Positions 29,459-39,233 of a stretch of DNA of 64,000 nucleotides are shown here, piece by piece. Within the stretch, counting starts at the first letter, position 1. Every line of letters begins with the position of its first letter. This stretch comes from Burkholderia plantarii. GTDB lineage: Bacteria > Pseudomonadota > Gammaproteobacteria > Burkholderiales > Burkholderiaceae. Under the pieces are notes generated by a model that was not told where the DNA came from, ran no database searches, and worked only from the letters and a program-made list of their open reading frames with translations. Made by a program: the position numbers and the translations under genes. Location: the NCBI RefSeq assembly GCF_001411805.1, contig NZ_CP007213.1:2976001-3040000 (forward strand). Direction: 5' to 3'.

Positions 29459-30316
29459 ATGATCATGAAGGCACTGGACCTCGATGTGCTGGCCATGGTG
29501 GTGGCCGTGGCGGAAGCCGGCAGCTTCGTGCGCGGCGCGGCGCGCGTGCATCGCTCCCAGTCGGCGCTGAGCATGCAGATCCGCGCGCTGGAGCAGTCGC
29601 TCGGCAAGTCGCTGTTCGTGCGCGGCCCGCGCAGCGTGATGCCGACGCCCGACGGCGAGACGCTGGTCGCCTACGCGCGCCGCCTGCTCGCGCTGCGCGA
29701 CGAGGCCTGGGCCGCGATCGTGCATCCGGAGGTGAAGGGGCGCGTGACGATCGGCGTGCCCGACGACTACGCGTCCTCCCTGCTGCCGCCGGTACTGCGC
29801 AAGTTCTCGGCGCGCTACCCGAAGGTGGAGATCCAGGTGGTGGGGCTGCCGAGCCGCGCGCTGGCGCCGCTCCTGAAGGACAACAAGATCGACCTGGCCT
29901 GCGTGACGCGCATGCGCGGACTGAACGGCGCGTTCGTGCGCGCCGAGCCGATGGTCTGGGCCGGCCCGCCGTCGGGCGGCGCCGTGTGGGACGAGCGGCC
30001 CCTGCCGGTGGCGCTGTTCGGCACCGGCAGCGTGGCGCGCGCCAACGCGATGCGCGCGCTCGAGGCGGCCGGCATCGCGTTTCGTACCTCATACGAAAGC
30101 CCGAGCCTGATGGGCCTCTTCAGCATGGTGGAGGCGGGGCTCGCGGTGGCGCCGCTGGCGCGCTGCGCGGTGCCCGCCCACTTCTCGCAGCAGGGGCCGG
30201 CGCACGGCCTGCCGCCGCTGCCCGATCTCGACATCGTGCTCGCGCGCAGCGCCCGGTCGAACCGGCCGCCCTGCGATTTCCTCGCCGACCAGCTGCTGTC
30301 CGACCTAAGCCTCTGA
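29459..30316 (+). CDS. LysR-family transcriptional regulator
   Basis: 285 residues. N-terminal helix-turn-helix LDVLAMVVAVAEAGSFVRGAA with SQSALSMQIRALEQSLGKSLF, then an effector domain starting at KGRVTIGVPDDYA. It is divergent from the aminotransferase gene with 122 bp between starts and most likely controls it. A second ATG two codons later is possible. Confidence 0.9.
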   Translation: MIMKALDLDVLAMVVAVAEAGSFVRGAARVHRSQSALSMQIRALEQSLGKSLFVRGPRSVMPTPDGETLVAYARRLLALRDEAWAAIVHPEVKGRVTIGVPDDYASSLLPPVLRKFSARYPKVEIQVVGLPSRALAPLLKDNKIDLACVTRMRGLNGAFVRAEPMVWAGPPSGGAVWDERPLPVALFGTGSVARANAMRALEAAGIAFRTSYESPSLMGLFSMVEAGLAVAPLARCAVPAHFSQQGPAHGLPPLPDLDIVLARSARSNRPPCDFLADQLLSDLSL

Positions 30317-30623
30317 CCCGGGCGCCGGCGGCGGGCCGGCCGTGGCGCGCGCAACGATTCCCGGCGCCGCCGGCCGCCTCGGCGGACGAAAGCAGGCGGC
30401 ACCGGGCGCATCGAGCCGTCCCCGGCCCGCTCGCGGGCTCCCAAGCACCGCGCCGCGCTCATGCTGCGATGCATCAACGTAAAACTGTGTGTCGCACGCA
30501 CCACTAAGTGTGTCGGGTCGATCTGAAACGCCCGATTTGCTCCGATAATCGAACCGTATGCACGCCGCCGCGGCACGCATGCCACGCGCCGCGACGTTGC
30601 CCGATTCGTTTCGCTTGCTACTC

Positions 30624-32156
30624 ATGCCCGATCGCCAGTCCGATTCGCCGCGCCGTCTGTCGAAGATGCATCCCGCGCGCCTGCTGACGCCGAATGGCGT
30701 CCTGATCGCCGGCGCGCTGCTGCTGATGTTCTTCTGGACCCTGAGCGCGCTCGTGCTCTACCAGTCGCGCTCGGATGCCTATCAGCGCGCGGAGGGCAAC
30801 GCGCGCAACCTCGTGCTCGTGCTCGAACGCGACATCGCGCGCAGCATCGAGCAATACGACCTGTCGCTGCAGGCCGTGGTGGACGGCATGCGCCAGCCGC
30901 AGGTGATGGCGCTGCCGCCGCATCTGCGCAACCTCGTGCTGTTCGATCGCGCCACCACCGGCCGCTATCTCGGCACCATCTACGTGGTCGACGCGCATGG
31001 CGACGTCGTGCTCGATTCGCGCTCCGACACGCCGCCGGCCGGCAACTTCGCGATGCGCGAGGACATCGCGATCCATCGCGACCAGCCCGACCTCGGCCTC
31101 TACATCAGCCGGCCGCTGCCCTCGCCGATGCATCGCGGCATGTCGATGCTCACGCTCACGCGGCGCATCGACAACGAAGACGGCTCGTTCGGCGGCGTGG
31201 TGGTGGGCGCGCTCAGCGTCGACTATTTCCGCTCGCTGCTCGACGGGCTGTCGGTCGGCCCGCACGGCTCGGCGTCAGTGATCGGCACCAACGGCGCGCT
31301 GATCACGCGGCTGCCGTTCGACGACGGCATGGTGGGTCGCGACGTCAGCAACACCACGGTGTATCGCGACGCGATGGCCCGCCCGACCGGCTCGGTGGCC
31401 GGCTTCGCCAAGCTCGACGGCACGCGCCGGCTCTACGTGTTCCGCCGGCTGCCGACCCTGCCGATCATCGTCAACGTGGCGCCCGCCGAGGACGACATCT
31501 ACGTGGAATGGCGGCACCGCGCCGGACGGCTCGGCGTGATCGTGGCGGTGTTCTCGCTCGTCGTCTCGGCCGGCGCGGTGCTGCTCTCGCACGAGCTGCG
31601 CCTGCGCCAGAAGGCCGAGCTGCAGCTGCACCAGCTGGTGCGCACCGACGCGCTGACCGGGCTCGGCAACCGCCGCGCGTTCGACGCCACGCTGCACGGC
31701 GAATGGTTGCGGGCGCAACGTACCGGCAAGCCGCTGTCGCTGCTGTTCGTCGACATCGACCAGTTCAAGGCCTACAACGACCGCTACGGCCACCCCGCCG
31801 GCGACGACGTGCTGCGCGAGGTGGGCCGCGTGCTGACGCGATGCGTGCGGCGCCCGTCCGACAGCGTGGCGCGCTACGGCGGCGAGGAGTTCGTGGTGAC
31901 GCTGCCCGACACCGACGCGGCCGGCGCCACCCATATCGGCGAGCACGTTCGCAGCTCGATCTACGAACTCGCGATCCCGCACACGACGAGCCGCCACGGC
32001 CGCGTGACCGTCAGCATCGGCATCGTCACCTCGGGCGACACCTCGGTGGCAAGCGACGCGGCGTTCGTGAGCCTCGCCGACACCGCGCTCTATCACGCGA
32101 AAACGGCGGGCCGAAATCGAATCTGCGATCCGGACGGAAATCTCATCACCACTTGA
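30624..32156 (+). CDS. Membrane diguanylate cyclase with periplasmic Cache-like sensor
   Basis: Makes the second messenger cyclic di-GMP. 510 residues from the chosen start (MPDRQSD); starts at 30558 and 30666 are also possible because no site has a good ribosome-binding sequence. One membrane span near residues 25-48, a periplasmic double-Cache-like region to about 290, a second span, then a GGDEF domain. The active-site loop is GGEEF, preceded by RPSD five residues earlier, which is an intact inhibitory (I) site; DALTGLGNRRAFD is also present. No EAL domain. Transcribed alone. The 307-bp gap before it (30317-30623) shows no other gene. Confidence 0.92.
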   Translation: MPDRQSDSPRRLSKMHPARLLTPNGVLIAGALLLMFFWTLSALVLYQSRSDAYQRAEGNARNLVLVLERDIARSIEQYDLSLQAVVDGMRQPQVMALPPHLRNLVLFDRATTGRYLGTIYVVDAHGDVVLDSRSDTPPAGNFAMREDIAIHRDQPDLGLYISRPLPSPMHRGMSMLTLTRRIDNEDGSFGGVVVGALSVDYFRSLLDGLSVGPHGSASVIGTNGALITRLPFDDGMVGRDVSNTTVYRDAMARPTGSVAGFAKLDGTRRLYVFRRLPTLPIIVNVAPAEDDIYVEWRHRAGRLGVIVAVFSLVVSAGAVLLSHELRLRQKAELQLHQLVRTDALTGLGNRRAFDATLHGEWLRAQRTGKPLSLLFVDIDQFKAYNDRYGHPAGDDVLREVGRVLTRCVRRPSDSVARYGGEEFVVTLPDTDAAGATHIGEHVRSSIYELAIPHTTSRHGRVTVSIGIVTSGDTSVASDAAFVSLADTALYHAKTAGRNRICDPDGNLITT

Positions 32157-32501
32157 CGGCACTCATTTCGCCGCAGCCAGGCCGGGGGCGCCGCCGTCTC
32201 GAGCGAAGCGGCGGGATCGACTGAACCGCCCCGGGAATCGACCGGGCCGGTTGGGGTGGATGCGTGCGGGCATGCCGGCGGCATCGGTCCGCGGCCTGCA
32301 GCCCGGCATCGGCGCAACCGGCTCGACCGCCGCCCGCCACGGCAGGTGCTCGCCGCGCGGCTCCCGTCCCGGGCGCGCCGGGCGCATGCAGTTCCGGCGA
32401 AACTTGCCCGGCGTCCCGTTCCAGGCGCGACGCGCTCGACCCGAGCCCCGCCAAACCCGATGCGTTCACGCCCGCCTGCCGTCACGCAGGGTTTACCAAG
32501 A
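32157..32501. other. Gap between the cyclase and ROK genes
   Basis: Very GC-rich 345 bp with no supported gene; open frames have no recognisable product. Base composition changes sharply at about 32490 into the AT-rich ROK operator region. Confidence 0.5.
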
Positions 32502-32551
32502 TTGACGCGATATGGCTTCGCTATTTAAATAAATCAACTTGATTTATTTAA
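32502..32551 (+). promoter_or_regulatory. ROK operon promoter with a perfect 27-bp operator palindrome
   Basis: Operator arms TTAAATAAATCAA (32525-32537) and TTGATTTATTTAA (32539-32551) around a single central C, with no mismatch. A promoter, TTGACG at 32502-32507 and TTAAAT at 32525-32530 with 17-bp spacing, has its -10 inside the operator, so a bound repressor would block RNA polymerase. The ROK gene starts 36 bp downstream. Confidence 0.8.
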
Positions 32552-32586
32552 TATGCCATCGGCCCGACCCCATGGAAGGACACACC

Positions 32587-33834
32587 ATGCGACGCCCGCA
32601 CATCGGGCAAGGCAGCAATTCGGCCAACGTGCGTCGTTACAACGAGCGTTTGCTGCTGCAGATGCTGCGGCGCACGGGCAGCGCGTCGAAAGCCGAACTG
32701 GCGCGCCGCGCGAACATGACGGGCACGGCGGTCGGCAGCATCGTCGCCTCGCTGGCCGACGCGAAGCTCATCGAGTTCGCGGGCCGTACCGAAGGCCAGC
32801 GCGGCCAGCCGGCGTCGCTGATCCGCCTCGATCCGAACGGCGCGTTCGGGATCGGCGTGCGCGTGGACCGCATGCGCATCGAAACCGCGCTGGTCAATTT
32901 CGCGGGCGATGTCATCGGCTGCCGCTCGCACGACATCTTTCTTCCTCCGCCCGCGATCGTGCTCGAGACGGTGCGCGGCGATATCGAGGAACTGCAGCGC
33001 CAGCTTCCCGCCCATGGCCGCGACCGGCTCACGGGCGTGGGCGTGGCCCACCCGTTCAACCTCGGCAGTTGGTTGCGCGAGCTGGGTCTGCCGGCCGACG
33101 CATTCCGCGCCTGGGCCGAAATCGATCTGGCCCGGGAGCTCGCCGGCGTCACGCCGCTGCCGGTGTTCAGCGAGAACGACGGCAACGCCGCCACCATCGC
33201 CGAGCTGTTCTACGGCTGCGGCCGTCAGCGCGACCATTTCGTCTATCTGTTCCTCGGGCCGGTGATCGGCGGCGGCATCGCAATCGACGGCGACTGCCTG
33301 CACGGCCGCACCGGCAACGCCGGCGATTTCGCGGTGATGCCGGTGCGGCCGAGCCGCCTGTGCTCGGCACCGGCCCCGCACGGCGCCTGGGACATCCTGC
33401 TCACGCGCGCGTCGCTGAGCGCGCTGATCCGGCACCTGCGCCATTGCGGCGAGACGGTCGACAGCCGCGCCGCGCTGAACGATTGCATCGCGCGCGGCGT
33501 ACACGCCGTCGACGAATGGATCGACGATTGCGTGGATGCGCTCGCGTTTGCGCTGCGCTCGGTGCTGTCGATCCTCGATCTGCCGGTGGTCGTCCTCGAT
33601 TCGGACGTGGACGCCGGCCTGCTCGACCGTCTCATGCCGCGCCTGCGCGAGGCGCTCGCCGCGATCACGCCGGAGGCGCGCGGCGTGCCCGAACTCGTGC
33701 GCGGCTCGTTCGGCGCGGACGCCGGCGCGATCGGCGCCGCCACCCTGCCGATGTTCTTCAACTTCTCACCCCGCTCCGGCATCCTGCGCGGGGCGGGCCC
33801 GGACAAGCAAGAGGTTGCCTATGTCTCTTTCTAA
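32587..33834 (+). CDS. ROK-family transcriptional repressor
   Basis: 415 residues. An N-terminal winged helix-turn-helix ([40 protein letters not shown]) precedes a ROK sugar-kinase-like domain ([32 protein letters not shown]). The conserved zinc-binding Cys cluster of many ROK proteins is not evident, so sugar binding without kinase activity is expected. GAAGGA stands before the start MRRPHIG. It is the first gene of a sugar ABC operon and probably represses it through the palindrome upstream. Its last 14 nt overlap the ATPase gene. Confidence 0.9.
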   Translation: MRRPHIGQGSNSANVRRYNERLLLQMLRRTGSASKAELARRANMTGTAVGSIVASLADAKLIEFAGRTEGQRGQPASLIRLDPNGAFGIGVRVDRMRIETALVNFAGDVIGCRSHDIFLPPPAIVLETVRGDIEELQRQLPAHGRDRLTGVGVAHPFNLGSWLRELGLPADAFRAWAEIDLARELAGVTPLPVFSENDGNAATIAELFYGCGRQRDHFVYLFLGPVIGGGIAIDGDCLHGRTGNAGDFAVMPVRPSRLCSAPAPHGAWDILLTRASLSALIRHLRHCGETVDSRAALNDCIARGVHAVDEWIDDCVDALAFALRSVLSILDLPVVVLDSDVDAGLLDRLMPRLREALAAITPEARGVPELVRGSFGADAGAIGAATLPMFFNFSPRSGILRGAGPDKQEVAYVSF

Positions 33835-35374
33835 GGCGTCCCCGCCGCTGCTCGAGATGCGCGGCATCAGCAAGACCTTCGCTGCCGTGCGCGCGCTCGA
33901 CAACGTCGGCCTGACCGTCTATCCCGGCGAAATTCATTCGCTGATGGGCGAAAACGGCGCCGGCAAGTCGACACTGATGAAGATCCTGTCCGGCGCGTAT
34001 CGCGCCGACCCCGGCGGCGAGATCCTGATCGACGGCCGGCCGGCGGACATCGACGGCACGCTCGCCGCGCGCGATGCCGGCATCGCGGTGATCTACCAGG
34101 AGCTGTGCCTGTCGCCGAACCTGAGCGTCGCCGAAAACATCTACATTGGCCGCGAACTGCGGCGCGGCAACCGCCGTTGGGGCACCATCGACCGCGCCGC
34201 GATGGCGCGCGGCTGCCGGGACGTGCTCGCGCGCCTCGGCGCGCCGTTCGGCCCGGACGCGCTGGTCGGCACGCTGTCGATCGCCGAGCAGCAGCTGGTC
34301 GAAATCGCGCGCGCGGTGCATACCCGCGCGCGCATCCTGGTGATGGACGAACCCACCACGCCGCTGTCGTCGCGCGAGACCGAGCACCTGTTCGCCCTGA
34401 TCCGCCAGTTGCGCGAGGAAGGGTTCGCGATCATCTACATCAGCCATCGAATGGCCGAGATCTACGAACTTTCGGATCGTGTCTCGGTGCTGCGCGACGG
34501 CACCTATGTCGGCACGCTCGAGCGCGACGCGCTGTCGGCCGACCGGCTCGTCTCGATGATGGTGGGCCGCGACATCTCGGGCTTCTACAAGAAGGCGCAC
34601 GCGCCCTACGATCCCGGCCACCTGCTGCTGTCGGTGCGCGACGTCGCCGACGGCGGCCGCGTGCGCGGCTGCAGCCTCGATCTGCACGCCGGCGAGGTGC
34701 TCGGCATCGCGGGGCTGGTCGGTGCGGGCCGCACCGAGCTGGCGCGGCTGATCTTCGGCGCGGAGCCGCGCACGCGCGGCGAGGTGAAGCTCGGCGACCG
34801 CACGTTCGGCGCGCACTCGCCGCGCGAGTCGATCGACGCCGGCCTCGTCTACCTGACCGAGGACCGCAAGCGCCAGGGCCTGTTCCTCGACATGAGCGTG
34901 CGCGACAACATCAACATCGCGGTGTGCAGCCGCGACGCGCGGTTCGGCACCCTCGATCTGCCGCGCGGCGCCGCGCGGGCGCGCGACGCGATCGCCGCGC
35001 TCTCGATCCGCGTGCCGCACGCGAACACCCAGGTCGGCGCGCTGTCGGGCGGCAACCAGCAGAAAGTCCTGCTGTCGCGCCTGCTGGAGACGAAACCACG
35101 CGTGCTGATCCTCGACGAGCCGACGCGCGGCGTCGATATCGGTGCGAAATCCGAGATCTATCGCATCATCAACGACCTGGCCCGCGCCGGTGCCGGCGTG
35201 ATCGTGATCTCGAGCGAGCTGCCGGAAATCATCGGCGTGGCCGACCGCGTGCTGGTGATGCACGAAGGCGAAATCGCCGGCGAACTGGGCGGCCACGCGA
35301 ATACGCCCATCACGCAGGAAGCGATCATCGCCCTCGCCGCCGGCTCCCAGGCCGAACCGGCCGACGCGCACTGA
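33821..35374 (+). CDS. Sugar ABC transporter ATPase (RbsA/XylG type, two cassettes)
   Basis: 517 residues with two ATP-binding halves, typical of the carbohydrate uptake type 2 family. First half: Walker [10 protein letters not shown] at 43-51, Walker [12 protein letters not shown]. Its signature [14 protein letters not shown] is normal for this family. The second half has the degenerate P-loop [10 protein letters not shown], signature [13 protein letters not shown] and Walker [12 protein letters not shown]. Overlaps the ROK gene and is followed 39 bp later by the permease. Confidence 0.94.
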   Translation: MSLSKASPPLLEMRGISKTFAAVRALDNVGLTVYPGEIHSLMGENGAGKSTLMKILSGAYRADPGGEILIDGRPADIDGTLAARDAGIAVIYQELCLSPNLSVAENIYIGRELRRGNRRWGTIDRAAMARGCRDVLARLGAPFGPDALVGTLSIAEQQLVEIARAVHTRARILVMDEPTTPLSSRETEHLFALIRQLREEGFAIIYISHRMAEIYELSDRVSVLRDGTYVGTLERDALSADRLVSMMVGRDISGFYKKAHAPYDPGHLLLSVRDVADGGRVRGCSLDLHAGEVLGIAGLVGAGRTELARLIFGAEPRTRGEVKLGDRTFGAHSPRESIDAGLVYLTEDRKRQGLFLDMSVRDNINIAVCSRDARFGTLDLPRGAARARDAIAALSIRVPHANTQVGALSGGNQQKVLLSRLLETKPRVLILDEPTRGVDIGAKSEIYRIINDLARAGAGVIVISSELPEIIGVADRVLVMHEGEIAGELGGHANTPITQEAIIALAAGSQAEPADAH

Positions 35375-35413
35375 TCCCGCCCGCCCCTCTTCCCCTTGCC
35401 TTCAGGTATCGAC

Positions 35414-36451
35414 ATGATCAACCCGACCAAGCAGCGGAACCTCGCTTCCGCGACGGCCCATACGGCGGCCGACCGTACGCCCCCGATGCGCGGCGCCGAC
35501 CGCCGCGCGCGCATGCAGTCGCTGATGCGCACCGCCGGCATGCTGCCGGTGCTGCTGGTGCTCTGCCTCGGCTTCGGCTTCCTGACCGACGGCTTCTTCA
35601 CGCTGCAGAACCTGTCGATCGTCACGCAGCAGGCTTCGATCAACATCGTGCTCGCCGCCGGCATGACCTTCGTGATCCTGACGGGCGGCATCGACCTGTC
35701 GGTCGGCTCGGTGCTGGCCGCGTCGGCCGTCGCCGCCCTGCTGGCCTCGACGATTCCGGGCTGGGGCTGGCTGGGCGTGCCGATCGCGCTCGGCGTCGGC
35801 CTCGCGTTCGGCGCGGCCAACGGCGTCCTGATCTCGTTCCTGCGCCTGCCGCCGTTCATCGTCACGCTCGGCGCGATGACCGCGGTGCGCGGCGTGGCCC
35901 GCCTGATGGGCAACGACACGACCGTGTTCAATCCGCAGCTGCCGTTCGCCTTCATCGGCAACGGCACGGTGTTCGGCCTGCCGTGGCTCGTCGTGATCGC
36001 GTGCGCCGTCATCGCGCTGTCGTGGTTCATCCTGCGCCGCACCGTGCTCGGCATGCGCATCTATTCGGTCGGCGGCAATCCCGAAGCGGCCCGGCTGTCG
36101 GGCATCAACGTGCGGGCCATCAACCTGTTCGTCTACGCGGCGTCGGGGCTGCTCGCCGGGCTCGGCGCGGTGATGTCCGCCGCGCGGCTCTACGCCGCCA
36201 ACGGCCTGCAGCTCGGCCAGTCCTACGAACTCGATGCGATCGCCGCGGTGATCCTCGGCGGCACCAGCTTCGTCGGCGGCGTCGGCTCGATCGTCGGCAC
36301 GCTGATCGGCGCGCTCATCATCGCGGTGCTGACCAACGGCCTGGTGCTGCTCGGCGTGTCGGACGTCTGGCAGTACATCATCAAGGGGCTCGTCATCATC
36401 GGCGCGGTCGCGCTCGACCGCTACCGCCAACGCGAATCGGCCCGCACCTGA
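35414..36451 (+). CDS. Sugar ABC transporter permease (RbsC type)
   Basis: 345 residues, about 8-10 membrane spans. Family markers are LTGGIDLSVGSVLA, FIVTLGAMTAVRGVA, YSVGGNPEAARLSGI and AAVILGGTSFVGGVGSIVGT. The start MINPTKQRN is preferred to one six codons upstream. One permease gene implies a homodimeric channel, the usual arrangement for ribose-type importers. Confidence 0.94.
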   Translation: MINPTKQRNLASATAHTAADRTPPMRGADRRARMQSLMRTAGMLPVLLVLCLGFGFLTDGFFTLQNLSIVTQQASINIVLAAGMTFVILTGGIDLSVGSVLAASAVAALLASTIPGWGWLGVPIALGVGLAFGAANGVLISFLRLPPFIVTLGAMTAVRGVARLMGNDTTVFNPQLPFAFIGNGTVFGLPWLVVIACAVIALSWFILRRTVLGMRIYSVGGNPEAARLSGINVRAINLFVYAASGLLAGLGAVMSAARLYAANGLQLGQSYELDAIAAVILGGTSFVGGVGSIVGTLIGALIIAVLTNGLVLLGVSDVWQYIIKGLVIIGAVALDRYRQRESART

Positions 36452-36533
36452 CAGGCCGCCAACGCTCCCCGCACGGGTGCGGGCAGGTCCTCCCGCACCC
36501 AGCCGCCAACGGACCTTCCGGAGACACCACGAC

Positions 36534-37475
36534 ATGTTCAAGCAAAACGCCACGCTGACCCTCCTCGCCTGCGCACTCGCCTTCGGCGCGGGCACCGCCG
36601 ATGCCGCCGACAAGCCGCTGAAATCGATCGGCGTCACGGTCGGCTCGCTCGGCAACCCGTACTTCGTGACGATCGTCAAGGGCGCCGAAGCCCGCGCCAG
36701 GCAAATCAACCCGAACGCGCGCGTCATCGCGGTCTCGGCCGATTACGACCTGAACAAGCAGTTCACGCAGATCGACAACTTCATCTCCGCGCACGTCGAC
36801 ATGATCCTGCTCAACGCCACCGATCCGAAGGCGATCGAGCCGGCGGTGAAGAAGGCGCAGGCGGCCGGCATCACGGTGGTCGCGGTGGACGTCTCGGCCG
36901 CGGGCGCGAACGCGACCGTGCAGACCAACAACGTGAAGGCCGGCGAGCTGGCCTGCGATTACCTTGCGAAGAAGCTCAACGGCAAGGGCAACGTCGTCAT
37001 CGAGAACGGCCCGCAGGTGTCGGCCGTGATCGATCGCGTCAACGGCTGCAAGACCGAGCTGGCGAAGCACGCCGGCATCAAGCTGCTGTCGAGCGACCAG
37101 GACGGCAAGGGCTCGCGCGAAGGCGGCATGAACGCGATGCAGGGCTACCTGACGCGCTTTCCGAAGCTCGACGGCGTGTTCACGATCAACGACCCGCAGG
37201 CGATCGGCAGCGATCTCGCGGCCAAGCAGCTGAACCGCGCGAACATCGTGATCACGTCGGTGGACGGCGCGCCCGACATGGAAGTGGCGCTGAAGACGAA
37301 CACGCTGGTGCAGGCGTCGTCGAGCCAGGACCCGTGGGCGATGGCGCAACAGGCCGTGAATGTCGGCTACGGCATCATGAACGGCAAGGCGCCGGCCAAC
37401 CCGATGATCCTGATCGAGCCGACGCTGGTCACGCGGGACAACGTGAAGGACTACAAGGGCTGGAGCTCGCACTGA
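36534..37475 (+). CDS. Sugar ABC transporter substrate-binding protein (RbsB type)
   Basis: Periplasmic binding protein, 313 residues, signal peptide ending near GTADA-ADKP. Two Rossmann-like lobes of the ribose-binding type: GVTVGSLGNPYFVTIVKGA, DNFISAHVDMILLNATDP, VFTINDPQAIGS and the hinge SVDGAPD. The ligand could be ribose, allose or another monosaccharide; the sequence does not settle it. GGAG lies in CTTCCGGAGACACC before the start. Confidence 0.93.
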   Translation: MFKQNATLTLLACALAFGAGTADAADKPLKSIGVTVGSLGNPYFVTIVKGAEARARQINPNARVIAVSADYDLNKQFTQIDNFISAHVDMILLNATDPKAIEPAVKKAQAAGITVVAVDVSAAGANATVQTNNVKAGELACDYLAKKLNGKGNVVIENGPQVSAVIDRVNGCKTELAKHAGIKLLSSDQDGKGSREGGMNAMQGYLTRFPKLDGVFTINDPQAIGSDLAAKQLNRANIVITSVDGAPDMEVALKTNTLVQASSSQDPWAMAQQAVNVGYGIMNGKAPANPMILIEPTLVTRDNVKDYKGWSSH

Positions 37476-37482
37476 GCGACGC

Positions 37483-37499
37483 CGGCGCGGCACGCGCCG
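37483..37499 (+). terminator. Hairpin after the sugar ABC operon
   Basis: CGGCGCG, loop GCA, CGCGCCG: a 7-bp stem 8 bp after the binding-protein stop. No T-run follows, so termination strength is uncertain. The rest of the 370-bp gap to 37846 is GC-rich without a gene, apart from the dyads near 37741. Confidence 0.4.
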
Positions 37500-37740
37500 C
37501 ATGACCGGTCACGCGCGGCGCGCGTGAGGCCGCCGGCGCGCCGTGCCCCGCCCGGGTTCCGCGCCGGCCATCGCGCCGCGCCCCGCCGCCGCCCCGCCGC
37601 CCCGCCGCAGATCCGCCGCTCGCGCGGCCCCGTGGTACCGGTTTCCCGCCGAGGCAGGCGCTTGCGCGAGCGGCCGGCGCGCATGGCGACAACGCCGGGG
37701 AGGCCGAGCGCATTCAGGCCGCCCGCCGTCGCCCGAAAAA

Positions 37741-37769
37741 ATATTTTGAAATATGCGACGGATTCCGTC
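37741..37769. promoter_or_regulatory. Two adjacent dyads upstream of the WxxGxW lipoprotein gene
   Basis: ATATTT-TG-AAATAT at 37741-37754 and GACGG-ATT-CCGTC at 37757-37769, about 80-105 bp before the gene start. The first sits in a short AT-rich island. They are candidate operator or promoter elements for the envelope cluster. Confidence 0.4.
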
Positions 37770-37846
37770 AGGTGCACCGGTTTAAGCAGCGTGTGGCCGC
37801 CCGATCGGCGACACGCCCCTCGACTCCGGACCAACCTGACGATTCC

Positions 37847-38209
37847 ATGACGCCAAACCGGCTTACGCTCCGCGCGACGATCCTTTCCCCCACCCGCGCG
37901 CCCCTGCGCGCTACCTTGCGCGCCTGCTGCGCCGCGCTGCTGCTCGGCAGCGCGCTGTCCGCCTGCGTGGTGGCCGAGCCCGCGCCCGTGGTGGTGCGCA
38001 CCGCGCCGCCGCCGCCGCGCGTCGAGGTCGTGCCGGCGCCGCGCGTCGGCTACGTCTGGGATGCCGGCCACTGGGCCTGGCAACACGGCGCCTATGTCTG
38101 GGAGCCCGGCCACTGGCAGGCGGTGCGTGTCGGTCATCACTGGGAGCCGGGCCACTGGGCGCCGCGCGGCGACGGCTGGGTCTGGATTCGCGGCCATTGG
38201 GTGGCCTGA
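37847..38209 (+). CDS. WxxGxW/YXWGXW-repeat lipoprotein
   Basis: 120 residues. A lipoprotein-like signal ends at LSACVVAEP. After a Pro/Val linker there are four repeats of an aromatic pattern (YVWDAGHWAWQ, YVWEPGHWQAV, HHWEPGHWAPR, WVWIRGHWVA). The family is common in proteobacterial envelopes with no settled function. The gene is 18 bp from the ECF sigma factor gene, so the two probably share a transcript. An internal Met or the long N-terminus may shift the true start. Confidence 0.82.
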   Translation: MTPNRLTLRATILSPTRAPLRATLRACCAALLLGSALSACVVAEPAPVVVRTAPPPPRVEVVPAPRVGYVWDAGHWAWQHGAYVWEPGHWQAVRVGHHWEPGHWAPRGDGWVWIRGHWVA

Positions 38210-38227
38210 ACCCGCCCCTGCGCTCGC

Positions 38228-38785
38228 GTGTTCTTCAAGACCGACCCGGACGCGGCACTGATCGGGCGAATCGCGCAGGGCGACGACAAGGCGGCAGCCG
38301 CGCTGGTGACACGCAAGCTGCACCGCATCGTCGCGCTCGCCTATCGCATGCTCGGCGACGCGGCGGAAGCCGAGGACGTCGCGCAGGAAGTATTCGTGCG
38401 CGTGTGGAAGTACGCGCGCTCGTGGCGCGAGGAGCGCGCGCGGGTCGATACCTGGCTGCATCGCATCGCGCTCAACGTCTGCCATGACCGGCTCGAGCTG
38501 CGCTCGCGCCGCCGGGAGACGGACGCGCTCGACCCGGGCCTGCAGGCCGATACCGGCCCGACGCCCGTGGCGCTGTGGCTCGCGAAATCGCTGCGCGAGC
38601 GCGTGCAGGACGCGCTGGCCACGCTGCCCGTGCGCCAGCGCGAGGCCCTGGTGCTGACCTACTACCAGGAACTGGGCAATGCCGAGGCGGCCACGGCGAT
38701 GGCACTCAGCGTCGAGGCGGTCGAAAGCCTGCTGGCGCGCGCCCGCAAATCGCTGCGCCAGCGCCTGCTTGACATCCAGGCATGA
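38228..38785 (+). CDS. ECF-type RNA polymerase sigma factor
   Basis: 185 residues, GTG start. Region 2 shows LAYRMLGDAAEAEDVAQEVFVRVW and DTWLHRIALNVCHDRL; region 4 shows LPVRQREALVLTYYQELGNAEAATAM and VESLLARARKSLRQRL. Like other group IV sigma factors it has no regions 1 or 3. The next gene encodes a one-span membrane protein of the putative anti-sigma type, 13 bp downstream, a normal arrangement for signal-responsive ECF factors. Confidence 0.92.
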   Translation: MFFKTDPDAALIGRIAQGDDKAAAALVTRKLHRIVALAYRMLGDAAEAEDVAQEVFVRVWKYARSWREERARVDTWLHRIALNVCHDRLELRSRRRETDALDPGLQADTGPTPVALWLAKSLRERVQDALATLPVRQREALVLTYYQELGNAEAATAMALSVEAVESLLARARKSLRQRLLDIQA

Positions 38786-38798
38786 AGGAGTCCGCACG

Positions 38799-39233
38799 AT
38801 GACTGCCGACGAGTTTCACGATCTGATCGACCGGTACGGCGCGAACCCGCGGCGCTGGCCGGCGCCGCGCCGCGAAGCCGCCTCGCGCCACGCCGACGCG
38901 CTCGGCGACGCGCTGCGCGACACGCTCGCGCCGGCTCGCCTGCTCGACGCGCTGCTCGACGCGGCCGACGCGCCGCCGCCCGGCGAGACCCTGCGGCGCC
39001 GTGTACTCGCTTCGTTCCCGCGCCGGCCGCCGCGCTGGATCACGCGTCATCCGTGGTGGTCGGGTGCGGGCCTGGTCGGTATCGCGGCAGCCGGCTGCAC
39101 CGCCGGCTTCATGCTGATGTCGATGCTGATGACCATGCCGCCCGGCCACCCCGCGCCGGGTTCGCCTTATGACGCGGGCACCTTCCGCGAGAATGCTTTC
39201 GATCTGCCGACATCCAGTAAGGAGAACGAATGA
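38799..39233 (+). CDS. Putative membrane anti-sigma factor
   Basis: 144 residues. The N-terminal cytoplasmic part starts with DEFHDLIDRYGANPRRWPAP, a pattern seen in proteins encoded next to ECF factors in many proteobacteria. One membrane span lies near residues 86-112 (WWSGAGLVGIAAAGCTAGFM), leaving about 30 periplasmic residues. No zinc-binding HxxxCxxC motif. The assignment as anti-sigma rests on position and topology. It overlaps the next gene by 4 nt. Confidence 0.72.
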   Translation: MTADEFHDLIDRYGANPRRWPAPRREAASRHADALGDALRDTLAPARLLDALLDAADAPPPGETLRRRVLASFPRRPPRWITRHPWWSGAGLVGIAAAGCTAGFMLMSMLMTMPPGHPAPGSPYDAGTFRENAFDLPTSSKENE

